Assembly: GCA_018262195.1 (NCBI GenBank)
Contig: JAGTRS010000040.1
Span: 1 to 38,601, forward strand
DNA length: 38,601 bases
Direction: 5' to 3'
DNA from: Pseudomonadota bacterium
GTDB taxonomy: Bacteria > Pseudomonadota > Gammaproteobacteria > Burkholderiales > Rhodocyclaceae
Shown here piece by piece: positions 17,202 through 25,365 of the stretch. A model generated the notes under the pieces. The model had not been told where the DNA came from. It saw only the letters and a list, made by a program, of their open reading frames with translations, and searched no databases. The translations under genes were made by a program, and so were the position numbers. The stretch's first letter is position 1. The number at the start of each line of letters is the position of its first letter.

Positions 17202-17744
17202 CTAAAAATAAAAATATCTAGCTGAGTTTCTAATATCAAACGGAAGGAATGCGCTACCAACTCCACGATAAAAAAGATGCCTCCAGAAAGGTGGAAACGA
17301 AGGCCCGCGTATTTCAAGCAAAGGAGAAAGATGCGCCCTCCATTTAGCAGATACTATTTCGGCGTCACTCTCCTTCTTAGGATAAGCCACCAAATGGTAG
17401 CGACCATCCTCGCGCTCATTAATATATGTTTTATCGAACGAAAAAAACCCAAGCTTTGCGAAACCAACAAAGTCTCTAATATAGCTTTGAAAATCCTCTG
17501 AGTCTTGCGGGATTCCAGTTATTAGTGAAAGATTTGGATTTATCTCATAAGAAACGTCAAGATCACCCAAAACATCTGCAGAAACCAGAGGGATGAGGCG
17601 AAGGTTTTCCTCATTGACAAGGTCATTCTCTTCAACAAACAGAGGGAGGCGAGACCCAGCAGAAGCAAAATGACAAATAACATCAGGAAATGTCAAAAAA
17701 TAATCAATATCCCGGGCGTATTGCTCGATTAATGTATAGGCCAT
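17202..17744 (-). CDS. Unknown protein downstream of deaminase, possible immunity partner
   Basis: This 180-residue acidic cytosolic-looking protein has no signal or membrane segment. I chose the ATG at 17744 (MAYTLIEQYARDIDYF), 7 nt after the deaminase stop; an upstream alternative would overlap that gene. I do not recognise the family. The sequence is rich in aromatic and acidic residues, as many single-domain immunity proteins are. Tight coupling directly behind a small deaminase-fold gene, low GC and the isolated position between two hydrogenase operons suggest an effector/immunity cassette acquired by transfer. That role is inference from context only. Confidence 0.6.
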   Translation of the reverse strand: MAYTLIEQYARDIDYFLTFPDVICHFASAGSRLPLFVEENDLVNEENLRLIPLVSADVLGDLDVSYEINPNLSLITGIPQDSEDFQSYIRDFVGFAKLGFFSFDKTYINEREDGRYHLVAYPKKESDAEIVSAKWRAHLSPLLEIRGPSFPPFWRHLFYRGVGSAFLPFDIRNSARYFYF

Positions 17745-17751
17745 ACAACCC

Positions 17752-18147
17752 CTACTCTTTGCCAAAAACCATAGTGCAGTTCCCACAACGCATAACAGGC
17801 TGACCAGTTCGTGGCCTTATTGCTTGTGAAAACTCGACATCTAATAAATTCAATTTAGTAGAGCCAGCATTGGAAGCTAGGTAAAATAATTTAGCCGCAA
17901 CATTAACTTCGGCACAATTTCCTACGGGATTTATACCATTGTGAAAATATATATCACTGCTAGTCTTATTAACCCCTGGCAATTTCCTTAACGCACCTCT
18001 GATCTCAGGCCTAATCATTTCTGGGTCACATGGTCTACTATGATCTGACTCAACAAAATTATTAAGTTTTGCCGTAATAGCGACAGCCGGCTTTTTGTTA
18101 TTATTTATTAAATCAGATGCGTATTTTTTATCAAACGAAATAGACAT
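17752..18147 (-). CDS. Small deaminase-fold protein (YwqJ/toxin-deaminase-like)
   Basis: This 131-residue protein has the signature of the zinc-dependent cytidine-deaminase fold: NCAEVN at about 77-82 (Cys ligand plus catalytic Glu) and a distal CGNC pair near 121-124 supplying the other zinc ligands. The spacing and the CAE (not HAE) form resemble YwqJ-like and related deaminase domains at the tips of bacterial polymorphic toxins. No N-terminal delivery domain is present: a stop codon lies in frame just upstream of the ATG at 18147. It may be an orphan toxin module or a cytosolic deaminase. The DNA is markedly AT-rich compared with both flanking operons. The 186 bp between it and hypF hold nothing I recognise. 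Confidence 0.65.
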   Translation of the reverse strand: MSISFDKKYASDLINNNKKPAVAITAKLNNFVESDHSRPCDPEMIRPEIRGALRKLPGVNKTSSDIYFHNGINPVGNCAEVNVAAKLFYLASNAGSTKLNLLDVEFSQAIRPRTGQPVMRCGNCTMVFGKE

Positions 18148-18333
18148 GATGGTTATTTAAAAATTAAAAGTTTTATACCGATCGAGCTTTATATTCGGCA
18201 ATTCTTCAAATACTAGCCAATTTCTCAAACCGAACATCATAACCAAAGTAGCATTGGAACCGCATGTATTTCTGAAAGGAAGGATTCATTGAACATTAAA
18301 CCTCTACCCCTATCCGGGTACATATACAGAAAA

Positions 18334-20679
18334 TCAAGGGGTTACACTTGGCATTAGCGAGCAATTTTCCCTAGCCACCCAAGCCTGCCCCAGCGCCAAG
18401 CCACCATCGTTCGGCGGAGCCTGGCGAGCTTCGAGCAGATCAAGGCCGGCGCCAGCCAGGTGCTTGCGCAGGGCGGTCATCAGCACGGCGTTCATGGCGC
18501 AGCCGCCGCCGATGGCGACTTTGGGCCGTGCTTTCCGGTCACTTCCGGGGCCAGCCGTTGTTTCCGTGATCGTCGTATTTACCCAGTCGGCCAGGCCGGC
18601 GGCGACGGTGGCATGGAACAGGGCGGCACCGTAGGCGGCATCATCCTTGCAGCCCATCAGGGCCGGTAGCAGCGGGGAGAAGTCGAGCACTTTGCCCTCT
18701 TCGCGCAGGGCGTAGCCGCCGGGCAGCGGGTCGACCGGGCCGTGTTTGGCGGCGAGGCCTTCGAGCTCCATGGCGGCCTGCCCTTCAAAATGCATCAGGT
18801 CGCGGACGCCAAGCAGGCCGGCGGCGGCATCGAACCAGCGGCCGAGGCTAGTGGTCGGCGGGCAGCGCAGATTGCGGGCGAGCATGGTGAGCAGTGGACC
18901 GGGATCGCGGCTCGGGTAGTACTGCTTGATCCAACCGCCGACGCGGTAGCCGAAGCCGGCGCCGTGCAGGGCGGAGACGGCCATGCGCCACGGTTCTTTG
19001 GCGGCGCGGTCGCCGCCGGGCATGGCCAGCGGGAGGAGGTGGCCGAGGCGTTCGCAACTGGCGCCGTCGAGGCGCAGCAGCTCACCGCCCCAGGCGCCGC
19101 CGTCCGGACCGAGACCGACGCCATCGAGCGCCAGCCCGATAATCGGCTCGCTGATGCCATGTTCGGCGCAGATGGCGGCGATATGGGCGTGATGGTGGCC
19201 GACGCCGATGGCCGGCACGCCCAGCTTTTCAGCCAGACTCAGGGCCAGATGCGTGGACGGGAAATCGGGGTGCAGGTCGTGGGCGATCAGTTCGGGCCTG
19301 ACGTCGAGGATGCCGAGCAGGTGATCGACCGTTTCTTCGAGGAAACCGATGGCGGCGGCGTTATCGAGGCCGCCGATGTGCTGCGACAGGAAGGCCTGGC
19401 GGCCCTTCATCACGCAAATGGTGTTCTTCAGGTAGCCGCCCAAGGCCAGTACGGTCGGGCCATCGTCAGCCAAATGAATCGGCACCGGCACATAGCCGCG
19501 GGCGCGGCGGATGAAGGCCGGGCCATCCGGAGTCGCCCGCAACACCGAATCGTCACAGCGGATGACGATGTCGCGGTCGTGGAGCAGGAAGGCGTCAGCG
19601 ATTTTGCCGTCACTCCCGGCCAGGCGTTCGAGTGCCTCGTCATTGCCGATGACCAGGGGTTCGCCATGCGGGTTGGCGCTGGTCATGACCAGTAGCAGAT
19701 CGCTTGTTTGCGTCAGCCAGTCGGTGCTGGATGGGCGGCCGGCGGCTTCGTGCCAGAGCAGCAGGTGCAGCGGCGTCGATGGCAGCATGACGCCGAGCCA
19801 GGCAAGGCTGGGGGCGATGCCCTGAAGTTCGCCGGCCCCCTTGGGGCAAAGGACGATCGGGGCAGCGGTGCTTTGCAGCAGGGCCAGTTCTGGCTCGCCG
19901 ATCCGCGCGTAGTCGACCAGTGAATTGGCGTTCAGGGCCATTACGGCAAAAGGCTTTTCCTCGCGCTGTTTGCGTTCGCGCAGTTCGGCCACCGCCTCTG
20001 CATTACGGGCGTCACAGGCGAGGTGAAAACCGCCCAGCCCCTTGATGGCAACGATCTTGCCGGCGCGCAGCAGGTGCAGGGTTTCGGCAATCGGGTCACC
20101 GGCCAGCGGCTGGCCAGCGGCATCGAGCAGGCTCAGTTGCGGGCCGCAATCCGGGCAGCAGGTGGTTTCGGCGTGAAAGCGGCGGTCGCTGGGCCTTGTG
20201 TATTCGTCGTTGCACAGCGGGCACAGCGGGAAAGAGGCAAGGCTGGTTTGCGCCCGGTCGTAGGGAATGCGCTGGCTGACGGTATAGCGCGGGCCGCAGT
20301 GGGTGCAGGTGGTGAAGGCGTAGCGCCAGCGGCGGTTGGTCGGGTCGCAGAGATCGGCAACGCACTCGGGGCAGATGGCAGCATCCGGGCCGATGGCGGT
20401 TTTGACTTCGCCCGCCTCGCTATCGAGGATGGTGAATCCGGGGGCCGTAACTTCGGCCGGCTCACTGTCGATGGCATCGATACGGGCCAGACGCGGTGCA
20501 TCCTGCGGCAAACGTGTGAGGAATTCGGCAAGCCTTTCACCAGCCACCGCGGCAATCACCCCGGCGCCATCGTTACGCACCCAGCCGTTCAGCCCGAGTT
20601 CGTTAGCCAGGCGCCAGACGTAAGGGCGAAAGCCGACCCCCTGCACCAGACCTCGAACGCGGAGCAGGCGGCCGGTCAT
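18334..20679 (-). CDS. hypF: Carbamoyltransferase HypF
   Basis: This 781-residue enzyme converts carbamoyl phosphate and ATP into a carbamoyl group carried to the C-terminal cysteine of HypE, the source of the CN ligands. Domains run in the usual order: acylphosphatase-like (about 1-90, with VRGLVQGVGFRP), two zinc-finger units (CPEC, CTHC, CPLC, CPDC between about 108 and 185), a YrdC-like nucleotide-binding domain (about 200-385) and a Kae1-like transferase domain (about 400-770) with GVGHHHAHIA. The length is standard. It follows hypB by 7 bp and is the last gene of the hup-hyp operon; downstream is the AT-rich island. Confidence 0.96.
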   Translation of the reverse strand: MTGRLLRVRGLVQGVGFRPYVWRLANELGLNGWVRNDGAGVIAAVAGERLAEFLTRLPQDAPRLARIDAIDSEPAEVTAPGFTILDSEAGEVKTAIGPDAAICPECVADLCDPTNRRWRYAFTTCTHCGPRYTVSQRIPYDRAQTSLASFPLCPLCNDEYTRPSDRRFHAETTCCPDCGPQLSLLDAAGQPLAGDPIAETLHLLRAGKIVAIKGLGGFHLACDARNAEAVAELRERKQREEKPFAVMALNANSLVDYARIGEPELALLQSTAAPIVLCPKGAGELQGIAPSLAWLGVMLPSTPLHLLLWHEAAGRPSSTDWLTQTSDLLLVMTSANPHGEPLVIGNDEALERLAGSDGKIADAFLLHDRDIVIRCDDSVLRATPDGPAFIRRARGYVPVPIHLADDGPTVLALGGYLKNTICVMKGRQAFLSQHIGGLDNAAAIGFLEETVDHLLGILDVRPELIAHDLHPDFPSTHLALSLAEKLGVPAIGVGHHHAHIAAICAEHGISEPIIGLALDGVGLGPDGGAWGGELLRLDGASCERLGHLLPLAMPGGDRAAKEPWRMAVSALHGAGFGYRVGGWIKQYYPSRDPGPLLTMLARNLRCPPTTSLGRWFDAAAGLLGVRDLMHFEGQAAMELEGLAAKHGPVDPLPGGYALREEGKVLDFSPLLPALMGCKDDAAYGAALFHATVAAGLADWVNTTITETTAGPGSDRKARPKVAIGGGCAMNAVLMTALRKHLAGAGLDLLEARQAPPNDGGLALGQAWVARENCSLMPSVTP

Positions 20680-20686
20680 CGGCGGC

Positions 20687-21757
20687 CTACTTCGCCGCCA
20701 GCTGGCGTTCCAGTTCGGCCACCCGGCGCTTCAGGGCATCGACGGATTCCGAGCGCTTGCTGCGTTGAGCTTCCAGCCCGGACTGAATCCAGTCGAGCCA
20801 GGCACTGAGGCCGTCACCGCTGGTGGCCGAGACGCGGAAGATGGTCAGGTGCGGATTGACCCGGCGGGCGTTGGCTTCGGCCAGATCGGCGTCGAATTCA
20901 AGATAGGGCAGCAGGTCGCACTTGTTGAGCAGCATGACGTCGGCCGCGGCGAACATGTCGGGGTACTTGAGCGGCTTGTCCTCGCCCTCGGTGACGGAAA
21001 GGATGGCGACCTTGTGGTGCTCGCCGAGATCGAAGGCGGCCGGGCAGACGAGGTTGCCGACGTTTTCGATCAGGAACAGCGAGTCGTCTTTCGGCTGCAG
21101 GCGTTCCATGGCATGGCCGACCATGTGGCCATCGAGGTGGCAGCCCTTGCCGGTGTTGATCTGCAGGGCCGGCACGCCAGTAGCGCGAATCCGCTCGGCA
21201 TCGTTGGAGGTCTGCTGGTCACCTTCGACCACACTGATCGCGATCTTGTCTTTCAATAATTCGATGGTTTTGACCAGCAGCGTGGTCTTGCCCGAACCCG
21301 GGCTGGACACCAGATTCAGCGCGAAGATGCCGCGGTCGTCGAAGGCGGCACGATTGGCGGCGGCATAGGTGTTGTTCTTGGAGAGAATGTCTTGCTCGAT
21401 CTGCACCATGCGGGCCTGCGACATGCCCGGCACATGGGCGCGAGCCGGCCCGGTGCCGTAGTCGAGATCGCCGGCGATGCCGTGTTCGTGGTGGTGATGT
21501 TCTTCGCCATGCGAGTGGGCGTGATCGCCATCATGAACATGGGCGTGACTGTGTTCGCTGCCGTCGCTGTGGTGGTGGGTATGCGAATGGACGCCGAGCG
21601 GTGCGTCGTCGTGGCTGTGATCGTGGTCATTCCCATGGTCGTGCGCGTGGGTATGCACGGTGCCGTCTTCATGGACATGGGTATGTTCATGTGCATTTTC
21701 GAGCACACCGCCTTCGATCTTCGTCTCACCTGCACCGCAGCCGCAAACTGTACACAT
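20687..21757 (-). CDS. hypB: Nickel-insertion GTPase HypB with long His-rich region
   Basis: HypB is a 356-residue GTPase that loads nickel into the large subunit with HypA. The N-terminus [12 protein letters not shown] carries the CxxCGC high-affinity nickel site. A histidine-rich stretch follows, with 28 histidines between residues 23 and 92, and probably stores nickel. The G domain has [11 protein letters not shown] (P-loop, about 154-164), [13 protein letters not shown] and NKCD. The GTPase-domain metal site is visible in [16 protein letters not shown]. The last roughly 30 residues form a charged heptad-like helix ([17 protein letters not shown]) beyond the usual end of the fold, possibly a coiled coil. 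It lies between hypA (40 bp) and hypF (7 bp). Confidence 0.96.
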   Translation of the reverse strand: MCTVCGCGAGETKIEGGVLENAHEHTHVHEDGTVHTHAHDHGNDHDHSHDDAPLGVHSHTHHHSDGSEHSHAHVHDGDHAHSHGEEHHHHEHGIAGDLDYGTGPARAHVPGMSQARMVQIEQDILSKNNTYAAANRAAFDDRGIFALNLVSSPGSGKTTLLVKTIELLKDKIAISVVEGDQQTSNDAERIRATGVPALQINTGKGCHLDGHMVGHAMERLQPKDDSLFLIENVGNLVCPAAFDLGEHHKVAILSVTEGEDKPLKYPDMFAAADVMLLNKCDLLPYLEFDADLAEANARRVNPHLTIFRVSATSGDGLSAWLDWIQSGLEAQRSKRSESVDALKRRVAELERQLAAK

Positions 21758-21797
21758 CGCTCTGACTCCTCTTCAATCCTGTTCGAATTACCGCGAA

Positions 21798-22139
21798 CTA
21801 CTCGATTTCTATTTCCTTGACCCGCATTTCCGTGCCGCCTGTCGGCTGCACCTGATGGCTGCCGCATTTCGGGCAGGCCCCGTACAACTCCGTCATCGGG
21901 ACCGTTTCAGCGCATTGCATGCACCAGCCGGCGCCTGGCGTTGCCAGAATTTCCAGCGCGGCACCCTGAGCGATACTGCCATGGGTCACCGCTTCGAAGC
22001 AGAATTTCAGCGCCTCCGGTTCGACCGATGACAGGCGACCGATTTCCAGGACCACCAGTTTCACACGATTGGCGCTTTCACGGCGGGCCGTATCTTCAAC
22101 CAGCTGCAGCACACCTTCGGCCAGCGACATCTCATGCAT
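21798..22139 (-). CDS. hypA: Nickel/zinc metallochaperone HypA
   Basis: This 113-residue nickel chaperone is a partner of HypB. I chose the ATG at 22139 so that the protein begins MHEMSLAEGV, because His2 is the conserved nickel ligand; the longer frame would bury it. Two CxxC pairs (CMQC near 73-76 and CPKC near 89-92) form the structural zinc site. The start overlaps the hupK stop by 8 bp, linking the hup accessory genes to the hypABF genes in one transcript. Confidence 0.95.
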   Translation of the reverse strand: MHEMSLAEGVLQLVEDTARRESANRVKLVVLEIGRLSSVEPEALKFCFEAVTHGSIAQGAALEILATPGAGWCMQCAETVPMTELYGACPKCGSHQVQPTGGTEMRVKEIEIE

Positions 22140-23058
22140 CACGCAACTCCACAACATAGGGCAGGCAGGGATCAAGCGCCAGTATGGCCTGATTCAGCAC
22201 CTGTTTTGCTTGATCCAGAGAAGCTAATCGGCAATTTTCCAGCAGCGAGGATAGCGCCCCGGCATCGGCAAAAAAACCATCGGTCGGTGCCTGAACGCGG
22301 TAATTGGCCACCTTGCCATCGACCACATGTACCGCGTGGGTCAGCACACCGCGCGCCGTCAGCGTTTGCGCCACGCCCCAGCCTTCGCCACCGGCGCTGG
22401 CAATCGGGAACGGGGTGCCATTGGCCAGCGCCAAGGCTGCGACCTCAACTTCGGCCAGTCGAGCCTGAAAAACCGAGCGAATCGAGGCTGGCCGGGGCAA
22501 TTCCGGCATCTCGGAAGCGATACCTTGCCAATAGGAGAGCCATGGCTCTGGCGCCAGCAGGGCAAGCTCGGACATCTCGGGCACGTCAGACTCCGGCGCT
22601 ACCTCTTCTGTGGTCCGACCGACCAGGTTTTCAAGGCATTTCTCAGCCAGCGGGCGCAAGGTGTCGTGCAAGAGGCTTTGCGTCACCGCCAGAAATTCGT
22701 CGGTCTGCCGCGCATTGCGCCAGGCGATGAACGCCGCCTTGGCCGAATGCAGCCCGAGTGCCGGCGGCCAGTCGAGCAGCAGACGCCAGAGATTTTCGTG
22801 CAGTACTTCGACCCACAACTCCGCTGAATCGGTCGCCCGCGGCACTTCGTTCTGGGCGACGGCCACCGCCGCCTGTGCCGCAGCCCGCTGGGCATGGGCA
22901 CAGAGCGTGAACAAATAAGGGACGGTCTTGACCACTGCATCGGGCAACTGCCCGATGAACAGACGCGTCACCGAGGGGCGTTTGAGAATGACCTCAAGGT
23001 CTTGCAAGTGGCCGTTATGAAGCTGCGCCCGAACCGTCAGCAAACCCCCGCTGGTCAT
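22132..23058 (-). CDS. hupK: Hydrogenase assembly scaffold HupK/HoxV
   Basis: This 308-residue accessory protein of membrane uptake hydrogenases looks like a degenerate large subunit. In Ralstonia, HoxV carries the Fe(CN)2CO unit on its way to the large subunit. Here the N-terminal RICGVC equivalent has decayed to TLCAHAQ with a single cysteine. The C-terminal equivalent is LDPCLPYVVEL, again with one cysteine (near residue 299) and no removable tail. It follows hupJ with a 4-bp overlap and overlaps hypA. The symbol follows Hup nomenclature. Confidence 0.9.
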   Translation of the reverse strand: MTSGGLLTVRAQLHNGHLQDLEVILKRPSVTRLFIGQLPDAVVKTVPYLFTLCAHAQRAAAQAAVAVAQNEVPRATDSAELWVEVLHENLWRLLLDWPPALGLHSAKAAFIAWRNARQTDEFLAVTQSLLHDTLRPLAEKCLENLVGRTTEEVAPESDVPEMSELALLAPEPWLSYWQGIASEMPELPRPASIRSVFQARLAEVEVAALALANGTPFPIASAGGEGWGVAQTLTARGVLTHAVHVVDGKVANYRVQAPTDGFFADAGALSSLLENCRLASLDQAKQVLNQAILALDPCLPYVVELRDA

Positions 23059-23543
23059 CGGCCCAGCCCCAGAAAAGCGCGGCGGCTGGTCGTATTGCCG
23101 CTAGCGGCCGGTGCCGCCAGAGGCTCGGCAAATAATGCGTGAGCAGCAGCAATTGCCGTCAATCGGGCAGCCTCGTGCGTTTCGAATTCCAGCACCGGCG
23201 AGAACAGCGAACAAAGATGGTAGTTGCCGATGCTCTCCTCCTCGGCCACCGTGAATTCGTAATCACCGGACGGGAAATGCCAGTCGTGCTTGCTGCACGC
23301 AGCCAACGCCGGCCAAGCTTCAGGCTGACCGGGCAGACAAAGCAGGTTGATCGCCCACGGCGTGATCATCGCCCCGGCCCAGTGGCCATCGGATCGCCGC
23401 TGAAACCCGACCGCCTCGATCTGCAGGCTCCGGTTGCAGATCGGCACGTCGTGCATCCGGGTCCGGGCGATGTGTTCGAAGACGGCAACCAGTTCGGACG
23501 ACGGATCAGTCGCCCACACTTTGATTGGCCGCCCCTCAATCAT
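23055..23543 (-). CDS. hupJ: HybE-family hydrogenase chaperone HupJ/HoxT
   Basis: This 162-residue HybE-family protein is specific to the Hup enzyme by position. Core motifs are TRMHDVPICNRSLQIEAVGF, GAMITPWAINLLCLP and YHLCSLFSPVLEFE, matching those of the paralogue at 10174. It too ends in a twin-arginine-like motif, SRRAFLGLG (153-161), which here is the extreme C-terminus. In the HupS group it probably takes part in small-subunit cluster assembly or quality control under air, as known for HoxT/HupJ-type proteins. Its start overlaps the hupI stop by 8 bp. Confidence 0.88.
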   Translation of the reverse strand: MIEGRPIKVWATDPSSELVAVFEHIARTRMHDVPICNRSLQIEAVGFQRRSDGHWAGAMITPWAINLLCLPGQPEAWPALAACSKHDWHFPSGDYEFTVAEEESIGNYHLCSLFSPVLEFETHEAARLTAIAAAHALFAEPLAAPAASGNTTSRRAFLGLGR

Positions 23544-23736
23544 CAGTCACCATGAATTTATGTTTTGGCGCATCACAGCCGGGGCAGCACCAGTCTTCGG
23601 GCAGCTCGGCAAAGGGAACGCCGGGCGGAATACCGCGCACGTCGTCACCCTCGGCCGGGTCGTAAACCCACCAGCAGATGCCGCACTCCAGTTTGTCGTC
23701 AGGTTTGACGCCGAGATGTGAACCTTCGAATCGCAT
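23536..23736 (-). CDS. hupI: Rubredoxin HupI/HoxR
   Basis: This 66-residue rubredoxin has iron ligands C18/C21 (ECGICWWVYDP) and C51/C54 (CCPGC), with an extra neighbouring cysteine at 50. Hydrogenase-linked rubredoxins (HoxR, HupI) are needed for correct iron-sulfur clusters in oxygen-tolerant uptake hydrogenases in air. Its place between hupH and hupJ is the standard order. Confidence 0.95.
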   Translation of the reverse strand: MRFEGSHLGVKPDDKLECGICWWVYDPAEGDDVRGIPPGVPFAELPEDWCCPGCDAPKHKFMVTDD

Positions 23737-23746
23737 GCAGCAGAAT

Positions 23747-24610
23747 TTAGACCGGCTCGACCATCATGTCGAGGTATTCGCGCAGGCGCTCAACCGAATC
23801 GGTGAAATCCTCGTCGGCCGCCAGCGCCACTTCCGGCATGCCGACGATTTCGATGGAATTCAGGATCAGCGTGTCCATGCTGTTGAAGTACTGTACCCAC
23901 CAGACGTTCTTCAGCCGCGTGCTGGTGATCCGGCAATTGCCATAGCCGCGCGACAGGATCGAGACCTCGCGGTGCCCGAGCCAGCCGTAGAGCGTATCGA
24001 GGTCGGCATCGCTGACCGGCAGCAGGGTCAGGTTGATGACGTGGGCGGCGTTGCCCGGTTTCCAGGCTGCGGCCTGCATGCGGATTTCTTCGACCAGCGC
24101 CTGGGCGTTCATGCAGCCGGCCGGATAGTCCGGCGCTGGCAGATCGGGCGCCGCCGTGCTCGCCATGGCATCGGTCAAAACCGCCGGAATGGCGCCGGTT
24201 TCAAGGCGATCGACCATCATCGCGCCATCATCAGCCACCTTCAGAACGCGCCACAATCCGGAAAAAGCCGTCTCCTGAACGCGCCAATGACCGGGTGCGG
24301 TCGTGAAGGCACTGACCTCGCCAAAGCCCATCGACTGGTTGATCACGTCACGCATCGTGGCATCCAGATCGAGCAGCTTGAGCCTTGCCCCCCCTTCGAA
24401 GCCGAGCCTCTCGGCCTCATCGGCAAAGGCACCGAGCAGGCTGGCCGCGCGATTGACCACCTCGGGTGCGACATTGTCCGGCAGGCGCGGCTGCGAGAAG
24501 GTTTCCATGCCCTTCGGCATCGGCAGGTAGTCCGGCGCTTCTTCGCCCTGCGAGCCGGGGCCCATGGCGACGACGGAAATCGGGAAGGGACGCATCGTTG
24601 ACGGGTTCAT
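23747..24610 (-). CDS. hupH: Hydrogenase accessory protein HupH/HoxQ
   Basis: This 287-residue accessory protein of the HupH/HyaF family is required for small-subunit (HupS) maturation. Family features include an N-terminal PGSQGEEAPDYLPMPKGM segment, the central VTDAMASTAAPDL region and a C-terminal half with GYGNCRITSTRLKNVWWVQYFN. It has no transit signal, so it acts in the cytoplasm. Its ATG overlaps the hupG stop by 4 bp. Confidence 0.9.
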   Translation of the reverse strand: MNPSTMRPFPISVVAMGPGSQGEEAPDYLPMPKGMETFSQPRLPDNVAPEVVNRAASLLGAFADEAERLGFEGGARLKLLDLDATMRDVINQSMGFGEVSAFTTAPGHWRVQETAFSGLWRVLKVADDGAMMVDRLETGAIPAVLTDAMASTAAPDLPAPDYPAGCMNAQALVEEIRMQAAAWKPGNAAHVINLTLLPVSDADLDTLYGWLGHREVSILSRGYGNCRITSTRLKNVWWVQYFNSMDTLILNSIEIVGMPEVALAADEDFTDSVERLREYLDMMVEPV

Positions 24611-25065
24611 ACACAGGCTCCCTGGGAGGCTTCGACCCGAATGGCAATGCCGATCGGCTTGGGTTGCACGGGGCCGTTGAGCAGACGGGCGACTTCGCTC
24701 TGGTACTCCCCCCAGTCGCGGATGCCGTTGAGCACACCAACGAAAGCGCCATCGCGCAGGAAGACAACCGCCGGCGCGCGCGGCACGCCGTATTGCGCCA
24801 TCAAGGCCGGCGCGAAATCAGGACCGGCCACCCAGCGAGTGATCATCCCGATAACCGGCTTGAGCGCTTCGGGCAGGATCACACAGGCATCGAGCACTTC
24901 GAGATTGCGCTGCGGATCTTCGGTCAGCAGCAAGACGCTCAGACCAGCCGGGAATGCCGGCTTGTCGCTGTCGATGCGGCAGAATCCGTGTTTTTGCTGC
25001 ATGCGGCCAATGGCCGTTTCCAGCTTTTCGAGCGATGTCGGTCCGGCAACGAGTTGGAGGCTCAT
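24607..25065 (-). CDS. hupG: Thioredoxin-fold accessory protein HupG/HoxO
   Basis: This 152-residue HyaE/HoxO-family protein has a thioredoxin-like fold without the CxxC redox pair. It is known to bind the Tat signal of the small subunit and hold back premature export. Visible signs are APALMAQYGVPRAPAVVFLRDG (thioredoxin beta-alpha-beta with a cis-Pro position) and the terminal acidic-to-aromatic segment. It overlaps hupF and hupH by 4 bp each. The likely client is HupS. Confidence 0.9.
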   Translation of the reverse strand: MSLQLVAGPTSLEKLETAIGRMQQKHGFCRIDSDKPAFPAGLSVLLLTEDPQRNLEVLDACVILPEALKPVIGMITRWVAGPDFAPALMAQYGVPRAPAVVFLRDGAFVGVLNGIRDWGEYQSEVARLLNGPVQPKPIGIAIRVEASQGACV

Positions 25066-25364
25066 GATGGTTGTGTCCTCAGAAAATCGGGGAGTTGGGG
25101 TTCGCGATCAAGATCGGCGAAGAAGGCAGAAAAGTCGGTTTCGCCGGAATGGGCTGCATCCAGCGCATTCAAGGCAGCATTGATGGCATCGGCCCGCTCG
25201 GCATCGATCACCTCACGTGCCGCTTCAAGAAAGGTCAGCAGCCAGCTACCCGGTGGTTGCTGACCGACCAGGCTGAGGTCGACCCGAACTTCGCCATTGC
25301 GGCCGGCGCAACGGGCAAAGTGCTCGCCGCACTCGATGACCTGAACGGGTATGCCGAGGCACAT
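25062..25364 (-). CDS. hupF: HypC-family chaperone HupF/HoxL
   Basis: This 100-residue HypC paralogue begins MCLGIPVQVIECGE, with the essential Cys2 and an extended acidic C-terminal tail. In uptake hydrogenase systems HupF/HoxL protects and loads the large subunit. It sits 1 bp after hupD and overlaps hupG. It is the third HypC-family member of the window, here dedicated to HupL by context. Confidence 0.92.
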   Translation of the reverse strand: MCLGIPVQVIECGEHFARCAGRNGEVRVDLSLVGQQPPGSWLLTFLEAAREVIDAERADAINAALNALDAAHSGETDFSAFFADLDREPQLPDFLRTQPS

Positions 25365-25365
25365 G

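Noticed and set aside
18270..18345. Sequence after hypF resembling an attachment site (AAAATCAAGGGGTTAC)
   Set aside because: No integrase, no second copy and no tRNA end are visible in the window, so an att site cannot be supported.
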